From Rhynchonema sp. JSB1_4 (lineage: Eukaryota > Nematoda > Chromadorea > Monhysterida > Xyalidae): a stretch of 64,000 bases of DNA. The stretch is from NCBI GenBank assembly GCA_030248065.1, contig JASAMV010000259.1, forward strand, positions 33,843-97,842, read 5' to 3'. The position numbers were made by a program, and so were the translations under genes. Of this stretch, positions 50,901 through 62,400 are shown one piece after another; position 1 is the stretch's first letter, and each line of letters opens with the position of its first letter. The notes under the pieces were generated by a model, which saw only the letters and a program-made list of their open reading frames with translations, searched no databases and had not been told where the DNA came from.

Positions 50901-52123
50901 GATCTTTCAATCGAGGGCATTGACTACGAACAAGCAGTAAACGAACTGAATGCTGAGGTCGAATTGGCGTCGAACAATCACGTGGTGGAGGACAGCAAGG
51001 GCAACATGCATCTGGTGGACAATGCTGGACAGTTCTATTGTGTGGGCGGACAGGCGATCGACAGGATTAATAAGGTGAAGGGAAACGTTTGGCTGGAAAG
51101 AAGGGGATTAGGTGCATTTAGGTGGTCTTAGTTGCTATCGACTCTGTTCATAAAATAGTTTCCCGTTCCCCATATTCCCACAAATTGCACATGCATTGAC
51201 TTGCTTGACTATGCAGCAAGGCACCTCCCTGATTTTGGTGAGCAAAAATACGTTATCCCAGCGGTACGTTGCCGACTGTTAAAAATTCCATTGCAGTAGT
51301 TTAACTGCTCTTTGTCTGAACGTTCAATCGAACTACATGACTATTCTCGTTGTATCGCTTTTTGTGGCGCCCTTTGGTTCGGTTGACGAGAAGTGTTCGC
51401 TATGGTCTGGACAACTGTTGCTGTGAATAAAATCGTATTAGTGGTAATTAAATGAACAATAACCAAACGCATGCAGTGCATTCCAGCGACCAGTAGTGGA
51501 CGAGATGGACCGTCCAATGATGACGTCACAGATCAAACGGGACCCACCGTTATTGGCGTTGGATGACCTACTGGAATTGGACAGGGTGTCGAAACAACAG
51601 CTGAAACATTTGTTGGTTGGATCCCCATCAAGTTGGCATTGGAATGAGGACATGGAAAGGATTGTCAGCTTCAAGGTATGCATATTCGTTCTGTTATTGA
51701 TGTTTTACTGTCTCAATCGATTGTAATCGATTTGCAACATTGATTCCCTTGTCTTGGTAAGCATATGGTTGCTTTTGAACACGCTGATATCGATACATGC
51801 AGACGACGTTCTTGCAGGCTGCGCGGAGATTGCGTCGAGGCGCGGACGTGCATCCGTTTATGTTGCCTGATACACAAGGGGAGCGGTTGTTGTTGCAAGG
51901 CGCAGACAGGCAGCCGAGCGTTGATCCCAGCAACTCGACTCAGACCAGGACCGAATCTCGTTCAGAAGCTATTCGACGAAAGTACATGCAATCGCTGCAA
52001 GTGCACCGGTTGTCCTTCACTGACGGTATTGTGGACTGGCTCGCTAATCTGGGCAGCAGATTATCTGATCATCTTATGTCGGTTAATGAAAGTAGAAAGA
52101 GCAGTTCATCGTCAAAATCCTAG
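47975..52123 (+). CDS. DMAC2-like: DMAC2 / ATP synthase subunit s-like mitochondrial LRR protein
   Basis: Exons: 47975-about 48209, 48602-48770, 49299-49453, 49816-49951, 50396-50500, 50746-50831, 50902-51074, 51487-51675, 51803-52123; about 522 residues. Relatives work in mitochondria, in assembly of the complex I distal membrane arm (DMAC2) or with ATP synthase (subunit s/DMAC2L). The N-terminus is Arg-rich without acidic residues (MLHCRVLLRGRVVHRV), as in a mitochondrial presequence. The core has the family's KFVGDDTWYKADKKGQYS block, IDAIDASGTELMFEGFDNM, a cysteine-type leucine-rich repeat (LRLLRLANCPYIDDWCLS) and SLEYLDLSGCTRISAKGLAS. After the repeats comes an extension of about 230 residues that I do not recognise, ending Ser/Lys-rich. 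The exon 1 donor is uncertain: GTGT/GTTTGC keeps frame, while the better-looking CAG/GTGTGT does not. Which of the two paralogues it represents cannot be decided. Confidence 0.82.
48270..48560. repeat. G-rich/A-rich low-complexity tract in DMAC2-like intron 1
   Basis: Runs such as GGAGGGGGAAAAACG, AGGGGAAAAACCCCCCGGGG and repeated TTTTAGGCCTAAAA-like palindromes at about 48415-48470. It resembles the 45.6-47.7 kb repeats in style but not in unit. Confidence 0.55.
50116..50172. repeat. C-run followed by A-run
   Basis: A run of about 18 C residues, TTCCCCG, then 11 A residues, in an intron of the DMAC2-like gene. Similar C-runs occur at 60562-60595. Confidence 0.7.
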
Positions 52124-52366
52124 TCACTGTTGATTGTTTTCCGAACGTTTCCCGTCTGCCATATAAAATGAGCTCAATTAGATTGTAAATTGTTTAATGA
52201 AATGTATAAAATGTAAGAAATCGGTCATTATTTGGTTGTTTTTGGGCAGTCATCTAGTTGCATTTTCTTCTGCACACGTGTTTCCAACCGTGTTTATATC
52301 TTCTGGTTTAAAACACGAAATCTGTGAACTGAACATATTCGATTTTTCGCATTGTGATTGAGAATT
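52124..52366 (+). promoter_or_regulatory. Short shared intergenic spacer, presumed ZNF622 promoter
   Basis: These 243 bp must hold the end of the DMAC2-like transcript and the start of ZNF622. No AATAAA and no convincing TATA box near the ZNF622 start are seen. A compact promoter or joint transcription are both possible. Confidence 0.35.
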
Positions 52367-55300
52367 ATGTCGGATGCGGGCAACACCGGTCTGACATGTA
52401 TGACGTGTCAAGTGATATTCGCCAATGCTGCACTGCAACGCGAACACTACAAAACGGATTGGCACAGGTCGGTTAACGTTCGTCCGCTTTGTGCTTTTTT
52501 TGATATTGAGCGTTCGTGGATTGTTGTTTTCGCCGATTAGGTACAACCTGAAGCGCAAAGTTGCCGAACTGCCGCCAATCACGGCCGAGCTGTTCGCGCG
52601 CAAAGAAGCGCAACAAACCGAGGTGAGTACATGGGCACACCGTAGTTACGTTAATTGGTATAAGTCGATGATTGCTGTCGGTGTGCGACCGCGTGATGTT
52701 TTTGGTGTGGCGACAACGTCTAATTTCTTAAGCTTGCGGATTTGACCAGTGTAGCGTTAGCGTACGGCTGTTCACCACCAGAAACCGAATGGCAGCCCAG
52801 AAAAAAAATTCGAACTTTTGTCACATCAAAAATTTCCCAGATATCGACTTCAGCCAGTAAGGGGAACAACAAACTTGACTTCAGGCGAGACAATCACAAC
52901 AGTCGGCTGGCGACGGCGCCGAACATCGTTGTGTGGTGTGCAACAAGACGTTTCGCAGTGCCGAAACATTTCAGAATCATTGTCAGTCAAGAAAACATCT
53001 GGATAAGGCGGCTTCTAATCCGGTTTGTCTCATGATGGTGTTTCATCAAAACTGGTTTGCTTTAGAATTGTTTGGTATACTTCAGTGCGTGATTGGCCGG
53101 ATTCCCCTGGACAAAAAGTCAGTGTACCGGATGCCCTTGTGTGAAAAAATAAAGGTACCGGATGGCGGTTACTAGGGAGTAACGTTGCCCTCCGAACGAC
53201 ACGACTGTCCATCGTTCCCCTACTGCCTGCCCAGTTTAGTTAAGAATTTACCCGAAGTGACTGTGCTGTTTCAAAATGTTTCGTGGTTGGCGCAAGATCA
53301 TTTTTCCCATCATCTCACGATCTTCAAAAGCTAAACATAATAACGGACAAAATTCCAAAAGTCAATTTTTTTTGCTATGTTCTCTATCTGGGATGAACTT
53401 TTGTGTGTTACCCGCACGCACGAGACTTGGTGTCATGCGCCGCTTCTGAATGTTGAATTAGCACACGACCCGATGCGTTACATTCACTGTAGTGCCAGAT
53501 CTGTCAACACAGGACGTGGTCGTTGATTCGGAATCGCAACGAAAACAAACGCGAACAGAATCTTCTGGTCAATCAGAGAACGAAGACGATGGTGATTGGT
53601 CGGATGTGGATTCGGACGATGAGGGCGATGGTGGGAATTTCTTCCTTGCTGTTTGATTAATTTTACTTGCGCTTTGGTGACGGTTCCTGTGCGCAGTAGA
53701 CTTTTAACTTCGACCAAAAAACTGGTAGTCGAAAGTTATTGGTCCTCAAGTTTTTTCCGATGCCGATCATGTATGGGGCTGCTTTGGAATTTGGCCTGTA
53801 CGCCCAACGGTGGGCCTGAGCCTAAGCCAAGCGCAGGTCGATTTGAAACCAGGGCAGAAATACAAACTGTGTTGTCTGCGTCTTCTCGAAGCCTCCCATG
53901 CTGAACATCAACTTTTTGACCACACTAAGTACTTATCCAACTGGGTCCGAACTCATTCTGTTTTTGTTCCGAGTATGCGAAGCACGACGATGTTGTGGCC
54001 AAGCAAACAGCGGGCAATCACCACATGGACACTCTTTAGGTCTGCCGATCGACCACTGTCTATTCTGCGATCACGTGTCGACCAGTTGTGAAACATCACT
54101 GCAGCACATGCTCAAATGGCACGATTTCTTCATTCCCGATCTGGAATTCTGCTGTGATATCGATGGACTGATACATTACTTGGGTAGATCAGGATCGTTT
54201 ATTGTTTTTCAGAATTGTGAGAAATTTTGCTAGTATATCAAGAACGGTGATTGGTCGTTTGGTCCCTTGGTTTTTCCTTGGTCACGTGGGCTAACGATAT
54301 TTCAATATTTACCAATTCGACCGGCGTAAAGGTAAAAGGTTGTCTCGGGCCCCACCCTAAATAAATGATTTTTACGCAGGTTGAATTAGAGGCGACGAAC
54401 TGTAAAAGTCCTGATTAAAAAAGGCCACGTGTGCAAGCCGAAACCAGAACTGGCCGGCCGTAGGTCGTCCATCGTTTTTTGTCGATCGGTCTGGCTGTTT
54501 TATAAATTGATTCAGGTTACAAGGTCGGTGTGCACTACGTGTGTTTGTGGTGTAATACGCGTGGTCGTGCCTTGCACAGTTTGGACGCAGTGCAGAAACA
54601 CATGAGGGACAAACAGCATTGCAAATTGTCGAACAATGGGGAAACAATGCTAGAGTACAGTGATTATTATGATTACAGGTGGGTTGTGGGAAGGAATTTT
54701 AAGTTTCTTAGTAGATCGGCAAGTTTAAAGCTGGTTACATGATCGTGGGTTGAGCTTGCGAAGAAGTGGTGGCCGCTTGGTCTTTGTTTTGCTGCTAACA
54801 ATCTGCTAGACCTTCGTGCGTCGTGTTCTGTGTCGTACTTGGTTGAAGTTAGGCCCGCTATCTGACTTGCAATAATATTGGTTTTTAACAAAGATAGAAA
54901 AACTGATTTTTTTAAATTTTGGAGTGCCATTTTCAGCGCGAGCTACCCGGACGCGAGCGAGGAAGGCGTGGATGCCGAATCCGATGCACCCACTGATGTA
55001 TTGGTGGAACGGGACTGGCAACTCGTACTGCCTTCTGGTGCATTCTTGGTTGTTACAAACAAGTTTACTTCGCGCTGTAGTAAATTTGTATGTAACTGTA
55101 ACATTGTTTCCTCTGTATTGCATAGCGTGTGTCCTTTCTGCGCCCGGCAGGGAACAATAATTTTTTTTGTTGGGCGGCGGTACGGAGTTGTGTGGCTGAC
55201 GTTCCTATGCTAGCGGGAGGAAAAACTTTTTTTCGAAAAAGAAACCCGAAAAAATGATCACAGCACGTGCTATGTTGCAGTACAACACAGCAAGATTTAG

Positions 55301-55953
55301 ATGTGTGAAGTCCAAAACAATTGCAATCCCCCAGTGCAGGTGCCACGCTCGGTCACCGATCATTGATGCGCTATTATCGACAAAAATTGCGACCACAGAG
55401 TCAGACGAAGAAACAGAGATCGAATAAAGAGGGCGTACAAAAGTTGTTGAATCAATATCGGGCCCTGGGGTGGACTGGATGTACCGGTGAGTTGGGATGT
55501 CTTGATCCGTATCAAACTTGGTTGTTGATCGGATCTGCCTCCTCGGCCACAGGACTTTTGTATCTGGATTATTTTGAGACTTACTGGTGCCACTAATTTC
55601 GATCAGCTTGAGAGTTGTTCACTTTTGTATTATTCTGAGAAAGATGAAACAGTTGGTACGCCTTTCGAAATCAGTGACTATCAAAACATTCTTAGTCCAG
55701 AAAATTTACGTCTGCACGGCAGAACCGATTCGATCACGAAGTTAATATGTTTCTGTTTCTTTCGTCTTGTTATCGGTTTGATTTTTTCAGTCAGTTCAGC
55801 CATTTTTCTTGATATTCAGGTGAATTAGCGCTGCGCAAAGCCAAGGACATCAGTTATATGAACAAACTGGTGTCGAAGCAGCGGCTAAAATTGTCGACAA
55901 GGCAGAATAAGTTGTTCCGCAATCGTGGGCGCGCCGATCAGACTGGAAATTGA
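52367..55953 (+). CDS. ZNF622: ZNF622 / Rei1-type cytoplasmic 60S biogenesis factor
   Basis: Exons: 52367-52467, 52541-52622, 52885-about 53026, 53493-53630, 53974-54183, 54516-54678, 54937-55037, 55340-55486, 55820-55953; 1218 nt, 405 residues, phases consistent. Rei1/ZNF622 acts in the cytoplasm on pre-60S ribosomal subunits, helping release Arx1/PA2G4-type export factors. Four C2H2 fingers are visible: C-MTC with H in REHYKTDWH at the N-terminus (followed by the family's YNLKRKVAELPPITAE), CVVCNKTF...HCQSRKH, CLFCDHV...HMLKWHDFFIPD, and CLWCNTRG...HMRDKQHCKL. Other family signatures: GDWSDVDSDDE, HDFFIPDLEFCCDIDGLIHY, YSDYYDY, LVLPSGATLGHRSLMRYYRQ and QYRALGWTG. Human ZNF622 is longer (477). 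The third exon's donor (GTTT/GTCTCA) is weak, chosen for frame. The ATG is only 244 bp after the DMAC2-like stop. Confidence 0.94.
54316..54332 (+). repeat. TTGACCAGCGTAAA-family motif in ZNF622 intron
   Basis: TTCGACCGGCGTAAAGG, matching the core found at about 8567, 30891, 39352 and 62225. Confidence 0.45.
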
Positions 55954-56100
55954 ATATTTTCCATTTAGTTTTGCTTTTGTGGCGATCGAGTTTTGCTGGA
56001 CTTGTTATTTTTGAATATGTGACTGTTCAGTGACCTTGCTGGTGTGTTGTCGCAGAGTTGTGCAATTTTATTAGAGTTCTTCTGTTTGTGGATGAAATGA

Positions 56101-56106
56101 ATTAAA
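56101..56106 (+). terminator. Candidate poly(A) signal ATTAAA of ZNF622
   Basis: ATTAAA, 148 nt after the ZNF622 stop codon. It is the commonest variant signal, but use is unproven. Confidence 0.35.
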
Positions 56107-56215
56107 AAGCGACTGCTGATTTTGATTTTATAAGCTGGTTATCTGTTTCCAAGTGCACATCCGTATGGGTGCATGATTATACCATGTTGCTCAATTGTTT
56201 ATTACCTGGGCATAT

Positions 56216-56376
56216 TGCAAAGTGGTTGACTCGTGTCGTTTCTTAATGCATTTTACGTGCATTTGGTCGCAACTGTGGCGCTGCTCCGTGAGGTGATGAT
56301 CGCTTTCCTCGTGGCAGTTTTGCTTCAACACGCGCAGACGTCACGGTGAAACATGACGGGCGTCAACCACTTTACA
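56216..56376. mobile_element. MITE between ZNF622 and SPECC1L
   Basis: GCAAAGTGGTTGACTCGTGT then CGTTTC at the left; GAAACATGACGGGCGTCAAC then CACTTTAC at the right. The termini resemble those of the element at 4719-4890. It occupies the probable SPECC1L upstream region. Confidence 0.65.
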
Positions 56377-56474
56377 ATTAGTCATGTAACTACAATTAAT
56401 AGTTGACGTTTGTGTTGTTAGACCATCGGCGATCCGTTTCATCAGAAGCCAGGTGACTGTGGTGGCGTGTGAAA

Positions 56475-59400
56475 ATGAAGGATCGTCAACCGACCAAAGG
56501 TGCCCTACCGTCAACCACAGCCACGTCCCCATTTCACCAACCGGCTTCTTCAGTCTGCCGACAACCACCGGTCCACTATCGAAGTCGCAGTCAAGAGAAT
56601 CTTGCGTCATTCCGACCCGCGCCTGAGCCACCGAGTGGCTGTGTGATATTTGTGAGTTTGGATTTTTTGAACACGTTGTGGCGGCTTTGTTAGCGTCTGG
56701 CAAAAGTTAATATGTGTAAGATCAATTCATTGATTCTGCACATGCAGATAAGTATTAAAGGCAAACTACACGAGCCCGATTTCGAAGGTGGCGTGCGTTC
56801 AAAACAGACAGAAAAAATCATCATGCCCCGTTTTGTATTCTTCCACGTGTAACATTTCCCAAATCAGCAGCCACGTCTGAATGTTTCATCATTCTTCCAG
56901 ATGCGAAATATACATATATAGATGAGCATACAGATAAATATTTTTGTTTCCACAAGATTTATCAAAGAAAGTAAGGCAGTTAGCAATTCGCAAATAGTTA
57001 TGACTGACAATCTCTGGCAGCCAAAGCTGAAAGAATGCTGATTTGCAGGCGAGCCATGACGCAGTGTCCAACAGTGCGGGCAGTGGGTTACCAAAAGTGA
57101 ACAGCACAAATGCGATCAACATTGCACAAGCCAGTCTGCCACCGCCAGTCAGGGAATTGTCGGGTGCGTGCATATAAGTACTGATGTTTTAGTCATTGTT
57201 TGGCCCCGTCTTGGTCATGTGACAGTCACGGTCTTTTCGGTGGGTACAGATTTTACGCTTTCGAAATTACGGTTATTAGTCAATATGGAAACACATACCA
57301 CAGTAGGCACCTTGAATATGAAAAGTTATGTGACCAATGTCAGGCCAGAGGTGTTCGAACACCAAGTTTGATGCAGTTCAGTTTTTTTATTCGAATGAAC
57401 ATGATTTGCTAATTTGTGCTTTTTCCAGTGCCCCCGACCGGCGTTAACGGATGCGCTGGCGGGAAGGCGAGCACCAGCACAAGTGTACCTGCCGTGGTTA
57501 GACGAGCGGCTGATATGCGCATAAAGAAGACCAAAAATACGGTTGGTACACTCGTCTTTCGGAGATGAGGATTTTAGTTTTTTAACTCACAGACGCCACA
57601 CCCTCGGAGATGTTGATGTTTGTGAATTTTCGGTTCGAACTTAATTTCGAACAGGTGCACTTTCGGCCAGCACAAACTTTGTAATTTTACTGCGAATTGG
57701 GGGACAACCGTGTTTTTTTGCTTTTTTGGTGCAAATTCTTAATGCACCTTTTGAATTTTGAAACAGTTCGAACTTCGAACAGAAATTGTTCGGTTCTGCT
57801 TTGAAAGTCCGTCTCCACGCGGGGATGCAGTGTCCGTCCTGTCAATAGGTCACGCCAGGGAGTCACGCAGCGTATTCAGTCACAACTGATGAAACATCAC
57901 CACACAACACGACAACACACAGGTAACCGAATTGCAACGTTCGAAACAAGGTCTGGAGCTGCAGCTGTCTGATCTGACGCGGCTGGCCGACACGCGACAG
58001 GCGGAAAATGCAACGCTGAAGTTCGAAAATCGACGATTGCGCGAACGATATGCGGATGAGATTAACGCATTGAGAAAGGTGCGTATGGTTGGCCTATAGT
58101 GACGTGGTTGACACAAGTCGTTGTGCACAATGTCCTTCGAGCGCGTGTTCGCCTTCAAACGGTATGTAGGGACGTGCTTGTCGCATGATCGCGTGCTTTA
58201 AGGCCACTTTATACTTCGTCTCGTTGCGATACACGCCACATTTTGTCGCACGTTGATTGGCTCATGAGCGGCCAACAGCCAAACAGCGCGTTAGAAAACG
58301 TGTATCGCAACGAGATAAAGTATAAAGTGGCCTTTAGAATAGCGACCGTGGCCTCGACGTACGACACGCGCAAACAGCTTAAACGACGTTTACTTACTTC
58401 AAACACTTTTGCAATTGGCTTGCATAGTGTTTGGGTGCGAAACGCTATTATCTGTGCCATTAGATCAAAATAATCGTGGAATAGTTATTGGAAGTATTCT
58501 TTTCATGTTGGATCACAATTGCAGGAAAACGAGTCCCTACGCGGTCGCATGACTGCTGGGGGAACATCAGCCAGCTTGACCGATATGGTGCAGATTCCTA
58601 CTTCCAATGAAAGTCAACGGACGAGGGTTATGGTTGGCTTAGTGTGCGCTGTTTGCATGTTATTGAATTATGTAAAGGCAAACTGCACCAACATGAGCTC
58701 GATTTCCCAGCTGTCAGAATAATGAAACATTCAAACGTGGCTGCTGATGTGGGAAATGTGACACGTTACAAAATGGAGCATGATGATTTTCTCTTTCTAT
58801 TTTTTTGAATAGTTGCTAGCTTCGAAATCGGGCTCGTGTTGGTGTAGTTTGCCTTTAGCTACGCATGTAATCACGTGTGAGGCTAGTTTTGTGTACTCCG
58901 GTCAGAAAATCACTTGTTTCCGCCAGCGATAGTATCCATTTTGATATCATTGAAAAAACCTTTTTACCAACCATGAAAACTACCAGATTTGATGTAACAG
59001 GGCAGAAAATCAATCTGATCATGCTGTCTTTGTCCGAAAATGACTTGTTTCGACAACCAGGTCGACATGGCCACCAGCCCGCTGCATTCGCGTGTGTCCA
59101 GCGTCACATCTACCGAAGAACCAGCGCCGCCCGTATTATGTGGTAACAATGAAACATCAGCTGCCGTGGCGTTTGATTGGGACCGGCAGTCGTCGTGCAG
59201 TGAAATGTCGCTCGCTTGTTTGCAGGTTGATTGGTAGATTTTTTAATTCATCAATTTGTCGTACTGATTTCAGATCGTGGCCTATGGTACCGTGATGTCT
59301 GAGCCCAACAGCAGCATTGTTGACTTTGTGTTATGCACACACAGTTGTGTGGCCGATGTTTCTGTACGCAGATACGCAGCGTATCGGCCTAAACTTTAGA

Positions 59401-62400
59401 TGCTAGTGTTGCGGTGCCATGTGCTGCGCTATAACACCTTGTGGGCGTGAACAACCTAAGCAGTGAACGCACACAGGATCGCATCGTGCAAATGGAGGAG
59501 ACACACTACTCGACGACGGAGGAATTGCAAGCAACACTGGCCGAACTGACTGAGTTGCAGGATATTGTCGATGAAATGAACAACGAAATACAGCAGTTGA
59601 CCGTGCAGAACAAGGTGGGGAGCTCTTCTGGTTGATTTGGGAGTTCATAGAGTGTCTAATTGATTGTGAAACTAAAAAGGTTGTGCCAGTATTGGAATTG
59701 GTGCTGCATCTGTGTCGAAAAATACAGGCGAAACGCAAATGTGTTATTCCCTTGGTTTAAGTTAATTGACTATTTGTACTTGCAAAAGCCCTAAATCACT
59801 TTCTATCTTTATTTGTTTCAGACCGTGACCGACGCCCTACAGCAGCGCAACGGCAAGTTGGACAACGCGCATTTGCAAATCGAAAATCTCAAATATCTGC
59901 TGTTGACCGGCTTCGATCAACAACACCGATCGCATCGTAGTTATGAACAACAACAACAACAGTCGAACAATAGTGAACAACATTTGATGGCTGTGTTGAA
60001 GGCAACACATGAAGAATATGAGGATTTGAAGTACAGATATTTTGAGGTGGGTGATTGTTTGTTGAAATAGCACCGGCATTTACCGCCTTCAGCCAAGAAA
60101 ACCAAAAACTCGTGTTGATGAACAAAATAATGTACTCTCTCATTGCTGTGAGTGACATCACTCGGACTGGCATTTTTATCACTAGGAATATTCGCCACAT
60201 CGCAGATGTGACATCAACGGTAACTTGGGGGGGGGGACAACGCAATAGTAACTAAACTATGCAGCAGATCCACTGTAATAGGATGTGGTTACTGTATTTT
60301 GTTTGTCAACACGAGCGTGTTTTGCTTGATTTGAGTTTATCTAAGTTTACCCTTGAGGCCGTACAAGCGTTGCACACGCTGCGTTCCGAACGACAACAAC
60401 TCGTCGACATGTGTGAATTATTCAAAGAGAGATTGCGCGACAAACACAGCTCAACCAACAGCTCGTCGGAGGTGCGTCTATGTCAAAGGAGTCTCTAGCA
60501 GTGTTTTATTTTGCAATATAAAATAGAGAGTCAAAGCGCAAATCCACCCTCACAACAACCAAACACCCCCCCCCCCCCCAAACCCCCCCCCCTCAACATG
60601 GAAGGGTCTTTGATTCTGTTTGATTGGAGCAGTGTATTTTTGCCCTCGGCCTGTTTTCAGCGATACCCGGTGCACCAGGTCATCGTCAGTGCAAGTGCAC
60701 CAGATCACCACGTGACCCCCAAAACATAAACCTGTAAACCATATCCAGCTGTAGTCAACTGTGAATGCTCACTGTTGCAGCGTGACGTGTGCGCACCGAG
60801 TGACGTTGAACGCTCGAAACGACTGAACGAACTGGAGGCGATTGTGCTGGAGAGCAAGTTAAGACAAAACACATTGCAGCGCAACAATCAGATACTGCAA
60901 CAGGAACTCAAACAACAGGTTGCATTGGATCTCACATGTTATATAAATTGTGGTAATTTGAGCGAAGCGGTACATATGATTTGGAATGCATTTTTACTGA
61001 ATGGGCACGACTCCAAGTTGACATCAGGGTTTGACATGAAGCTGCTTTCCATCCACTCGTCCTTTTCAGCTATGGAGGGCTGGATGATGAGAACAACATT
61101 TTTTTCACGCATTCAGGCAAGCGTAGTTCGCTTTTATGAATCGAGTGGAAAAATGTTAACTGTTCCAGTCTGATCACGTGAGCGAGCTCGAGTGTCAGCT
61201 GGCTGTTGTGCAGCACGAATCCGAGACGTACAAACAACAACAGACCAATGAGTCTGAACAGTCGTCGAATTCTGACATTGATGGTGGGTTGTTTTGAAGA
61301 AAACGACTGGTGCTTGGTTTTCAAACTTGGTGCTTTCCAACCAGGATTTCTTCGTAGTGTCAGATGTCAAAATTTTAGGTGTAATTGGCACCTCGAACTT
61401 GCTCTGGGATGCAAAATGTAATAATTCTAGTCGCACATTGCACGTAACCTCCCAAATTTTAGGTTCAAATAAAAAACTTCAGGTGCACATTGGTGCACTT
61501 AAAAATAACGCGTTTCAGAGTTGGTTGTTTATTCGGTCCGATAATGTTTCGTCTTGGTCACCTGCGCTGAGTGTATAAGTTATTTGGACGGTTTTTGTAG
61601 CACCTGCTTCGACCATTCCTTGAATTTGTGCATACCTGTTGAAAATTTTAGTGCTCAAACGACAGTTGGATGAGATTATTGTCGAGAGGACAAGATGTCA
61701 GGAAAGATTGGAAGAGGTACAAAGAGAACAACAGGTTGGCTCAGATTTTGGCTTTGTGCTGTTTGTGTCTGTGTCGTAATGTGAATCATACAGCGTTACG
61801 CTCTTTGGCTGTTCACCGGGTCGTCGTCAGAGCGAATGCGCTAGGTGGCCACGAAAACAACCCCAAAAATTAGTAATACCGTCGATTTTTTTTCGTTTCC
61901 CTTTTTTACCCATTTACTCACATGCAATTCAGTGTGAGCGAGACGAGTGGTGTCAGTTCCAAGCGGACCTGCAAACGGCCGTCGTTGTCGCCAATCAGTT
62001 CAAAATGGAGGCGCAAGAAGAAATCGATCAGCTTCAGGACGAGACGCAGACGCTCAGGAAGAGGGTCAACATTTTGACTGAGTCAGTCTAATTCTTGCGA
62101 TTTTCACCAAACGTAGATCAACGGCCATCTGCATTGGCGTGAACAAGCGTTTTGGATAGCGCGGTCGCTGCGCTACATCGCATTTTATTATATGTTGACT
62201 CGACTCGAACGTCGACGCACTAATCTTGGCCGGCGTAAAAGTGCTTCATGGAGCGTTTGATTGTTGGTCGAAAATGGCGTATCAACTCAATTATAGTCTT
62301 TCCGTATTATATTGGTCCAAACACGCACTCAACATGCGATCCAGTTGCTCCTAGCTAAGGTCGAAAATATGCGATTCACCTTGAAAATGCAAAGAAAGAG

